A DNA stretch of 63,200 nt. Origin: Caldifarciminota bacterium (lineage in GTDB: Bacteria > Hydrothermota > Hydrothermia > UBA1063 > CAJXJZ01). The DNA is taken from positions 1-63,200 of the forward strand of contig JALSNX010000002.1 in NCBI GenBank assembly GCA_026986775.1. The letters are read 5' to 3'. Positions 62,601-63,200 of this stretch are shown piece by piece (position 1 is the stretch's first letter; every line of letters begins with the position of its first letter). Both the position numbers and the translations under genes were made by a program. Under the pieces are notes generated by a model that was not told the origin of the DNA, searched no databases, and saw nothing but the letters and a program-made list of their open reading frames with translations.

Positions 62601-62881
62601 TTCCCACATCAAAATCCACAAAATCCATCAAAGGAAGTATTTTGTATATTTCAGGTGTAACGCTCAGTAAAACCGCAGGCAGGATTGAATTTTCAACAGT
62701 TCCATCACAGATGGTAAAGGTGGTAATCTATAATGCGCTTGGGCAGAAGCTATATGACAATACTCTGATGCCAGAGAGAGTGGTTAATTTCAGTCATGCG
62801 CCAATATCACGGGGAATATATTTTGTGGAGATACACGCTGGTGCATTGAAGGAGCAAAAGAAAATAATGATACTTGAATAA
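59618..62881 (+). CDS. Large secreted protein: NlpC/P60-like domain, PPC domain, inactive clostripain-like domain, sorting domain
   Basis: The 1087-residue protein has a very short signal (MKILFFFILSW), then an NlpC/P60-like cysteine peptidase region (Cys104 in NDCSGF, His159/160 in YSGHHIILI). A Ig-like segment (about 210-320) is followed by a Gly/Asp-rich linker (about 327-345). A PPC domain (about 350-465) precedes a clostripain/C11-like domain (about 466-825, starting WTVMVYLNADNELGSADAV). Here the expected His reads Thr564 (KSTGGGW) and the expected Cys reads Ser611 (DASLTGM), so it is probably inactive. A further beta domain (about 830-1000) and a Por-type sorting domain (YNALGQKLYDN, PISRGIYFVEIH) close the protein. 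Confidence 0.85.
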   Translation: MKILFFFILSWNGDAWRAMSRSEILSKANQMIDGAWTPQHNQRGWTSSRSPYHFYAGRTYHGVLYSQNNPVEDWDEFRSRIRTARAYYGYWSGGRWYNKLGNDCSGFVSIAWGMPGRYTTVGFYNQANKKKQYVIAIGRAGQAAHVDLKPGDALNYSGHHIILINRRVTNGVQSLEQTPNNAKRRRWYYSSLSRYQPIRRKDLTDAPQDTIKTEVEFEHYPTQVRPEESFSVLVKATVKNSDAPADLFLEVKDKETGRILWSRKIENISSGSHDEQFSGISLPDRGENYYVYFMATLTPDGGSWSNRYDYATTYYHPTLVGETSGGDGGDGGDGGSGGNGGGADGHGSDIPDPGSSFADAYTIGPGTYTQYLDSVDVYDYYKFMVHEGESITITVIPPENADFDIGLYDPSYVGRANGVEGEGHFEKIGYIIDTTGYWYLQVLRHSGEGNYTLILEIDTIKPAWTVMVYLNADNELGSADAVINSMEAAKPSPHVNVLVEYDLRNGGTKIYKIKGDSDPSKINSPVVRELGERNMGDASTLVDFVDWAHREYDAGKYALIIKSTGGGWSWISNDLSSGDSIEIPTGELKSALSRIKGILGKKLEVLTFDASLTGMWEVMDQVKDYANYFVSSEENIPSLGINYGSFINVQPATDGAGLAGAIVSSAQDAPVLSAVNLSKIENLTEKINLFARLLFSYKNTYGDIIDTIRGYFNGNSENHEYGYDPRLNNHDFIDLYRFSYFVSSSSLPSDVRDAARDVMNAISEAVISMHAGSGYSNDSHGISIYYPKDPEDYNHTPFGGNYDDLITSRNTQWDEFIKQKGEGDGSDYTLTTTTFNWINTSTPTGINGDDQSKEISLPFTFTFYGKEYRSVYVCSNGFLSFTSSSTPYNPQAIPEPADPNAVVAPLWRDLDAGKAGNITYYAGADKFVVTYDGVSNRKNDSRQTFQVILYPDGEIVFQYRDVTNDQTTTIGLENEDGTKGKTAGFPSNGTAYRWIPTSKSTKSIKGSILYISGVTLSKTAGRIEFSTVPSQMVKVVIYNALGQKLYDNTLMPERVVNFSHAPISRGIYFVEIHAGALKEQKKIMILE

Positions 62882-62907
62882 TCAAAAGACATGTGGAAAT
62901 ATAAGTA

Positions 62908-62936
62908 AAAGCGGGGCACAGCCCCGCTTTATTTAA
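62908..62936 (+). terminator. Rho-independent terminator
   Basis: AAAGCGGGGC (62908-62917), loop ACA, GCCCCGCTTT (62921-62930), then an AT-rich tail. It is a perfect 10-bp stem 26 bp after the stop codon. Confidence 0.9.
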
Positions 62937-63200
62937 TTTTCAAACATATTTGATTCTCCGTAATTCATTCCATGTCGGTCAGTTCCCGTTTTCACATATG
63001 TAAGACTACAGAATGTTCAGGCTCCATCGCGCATTAACTATTGTGATTTCAGCTAATCGATTTATACGCCGCGACCTATTGCCTCACGAAAGAATCCACA
63101 TGAAAAAGTGGTGTATAGTTCAAGAAAGAATCTACTCATAATAAACTCCTTTAACAGGTGTAGCTAAAGAATAAAGTTTTCTCTGAAGTTTTACAATATC

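Noticed and set aside
62939-63200. Possible gene or RNA after the last terminator
   Set aside because: No open frame with a ribosome site and no tRNA-like fold was seen; only a weak repeat GAAAGAATC at about 63087 and 63124.

Overview
The window comes from a low-GC, diderm, anaerobic bacterium of a lineage I cannot name. Four proteins end in a Por-type (T9SS-like) sorting domain. There are OmpA/FecR and TonB-receptor-like outer-membrane proteins, and a large Mrp/Mbx-type respiratory operon under Rex. Together these suggest an FCB or WOR-3-like candidate phylum; this placement is inference. Promoters follow TTGACA-N17-TAAAAT (before 829, 8427 and 58766), Shine-Dalgarno sites are strong, and many genes overlap by 4 bp.

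Layout. 1-3720: secreted beta-propeller proteins with C-terminal sorting domains and a rhomboid protease. 3681-6672: dnaN and dnaA on the minus strand, followed by an AT-rich, repeat-bearing candidate replication origin. 6673-8310: a membrane-anchored GltD/NfnB-like flavoprotein. 8364-21179: one long plus-strand operon, leuS, EF-G paralogue, proS, rimP, nusA, infB, ylxP, ptsH, ptsI, tsaE. 21183-22936: fbp and xthA on the minus strand. 23082-27122: an NtrB/NtrC-like two-component pair and a REC-PATAN-roadblock protein, with two sigma-54-like promoter sites and two perfect tandem duplications.

27133-35628 is the most interesting accessory region. A labyrinthopeptin-like class III lanthipeptide cluster holds two precursor peptides that are too short for ordinary gene calling, a LanKC synthetase, an ABC exporter and a TonB-receptor-like outer-membrane protein. 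It sits between a 5'-truncated purM remnant (27133-27417) and a complete, clearly divergent purM (34636-35628). This looks like insertion or recombination at purM with xenologous replacement. Both precursor cores share the pattern S-x-x-S-x-x-x-C-S-x-L-S-x-x-C, which fits labionin or lanthionine rings. The cluster promoter has an unusual 20-bp spacer containing a C5-A-C7 tract and is followed by a perfect 16-bp palindrome.

35618-42950: sufS, another secreted sorting-domain protein, an OmpA-FecR-barrel protein and a Cache-HAMP class III nucleotide cyclase. 43013-56875: rex, then a 13-gene Mrp-Mbx operon (MrpE, F, G; MbxD; fused MbxE/F; MrpC; two antiporter subunits; M, J, K, L, N), an ArsR regulator and NfnAB. 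Gene order and the loss of two of the four NiFe-ligand cysteines in the L subunit match the archaeal membrane-bound sulfane reductase (MBX/MBS), not a hydrogenase. The N subunit is fused to a complete NAD(P)H-type flavoprotein, so this may be a new ion-pumping ferredoxin/NAD(P)H/sulfane oxidoreductase. 56879-58559: a FecCD-type ABC importer pair. 58766-62881: a propeller protein and a large secreted protein combining an NlpC/P60-like domain with a clostripain-like domain that lacks its catalytic residues. The window ends after a strong terminator at 62908-62936.
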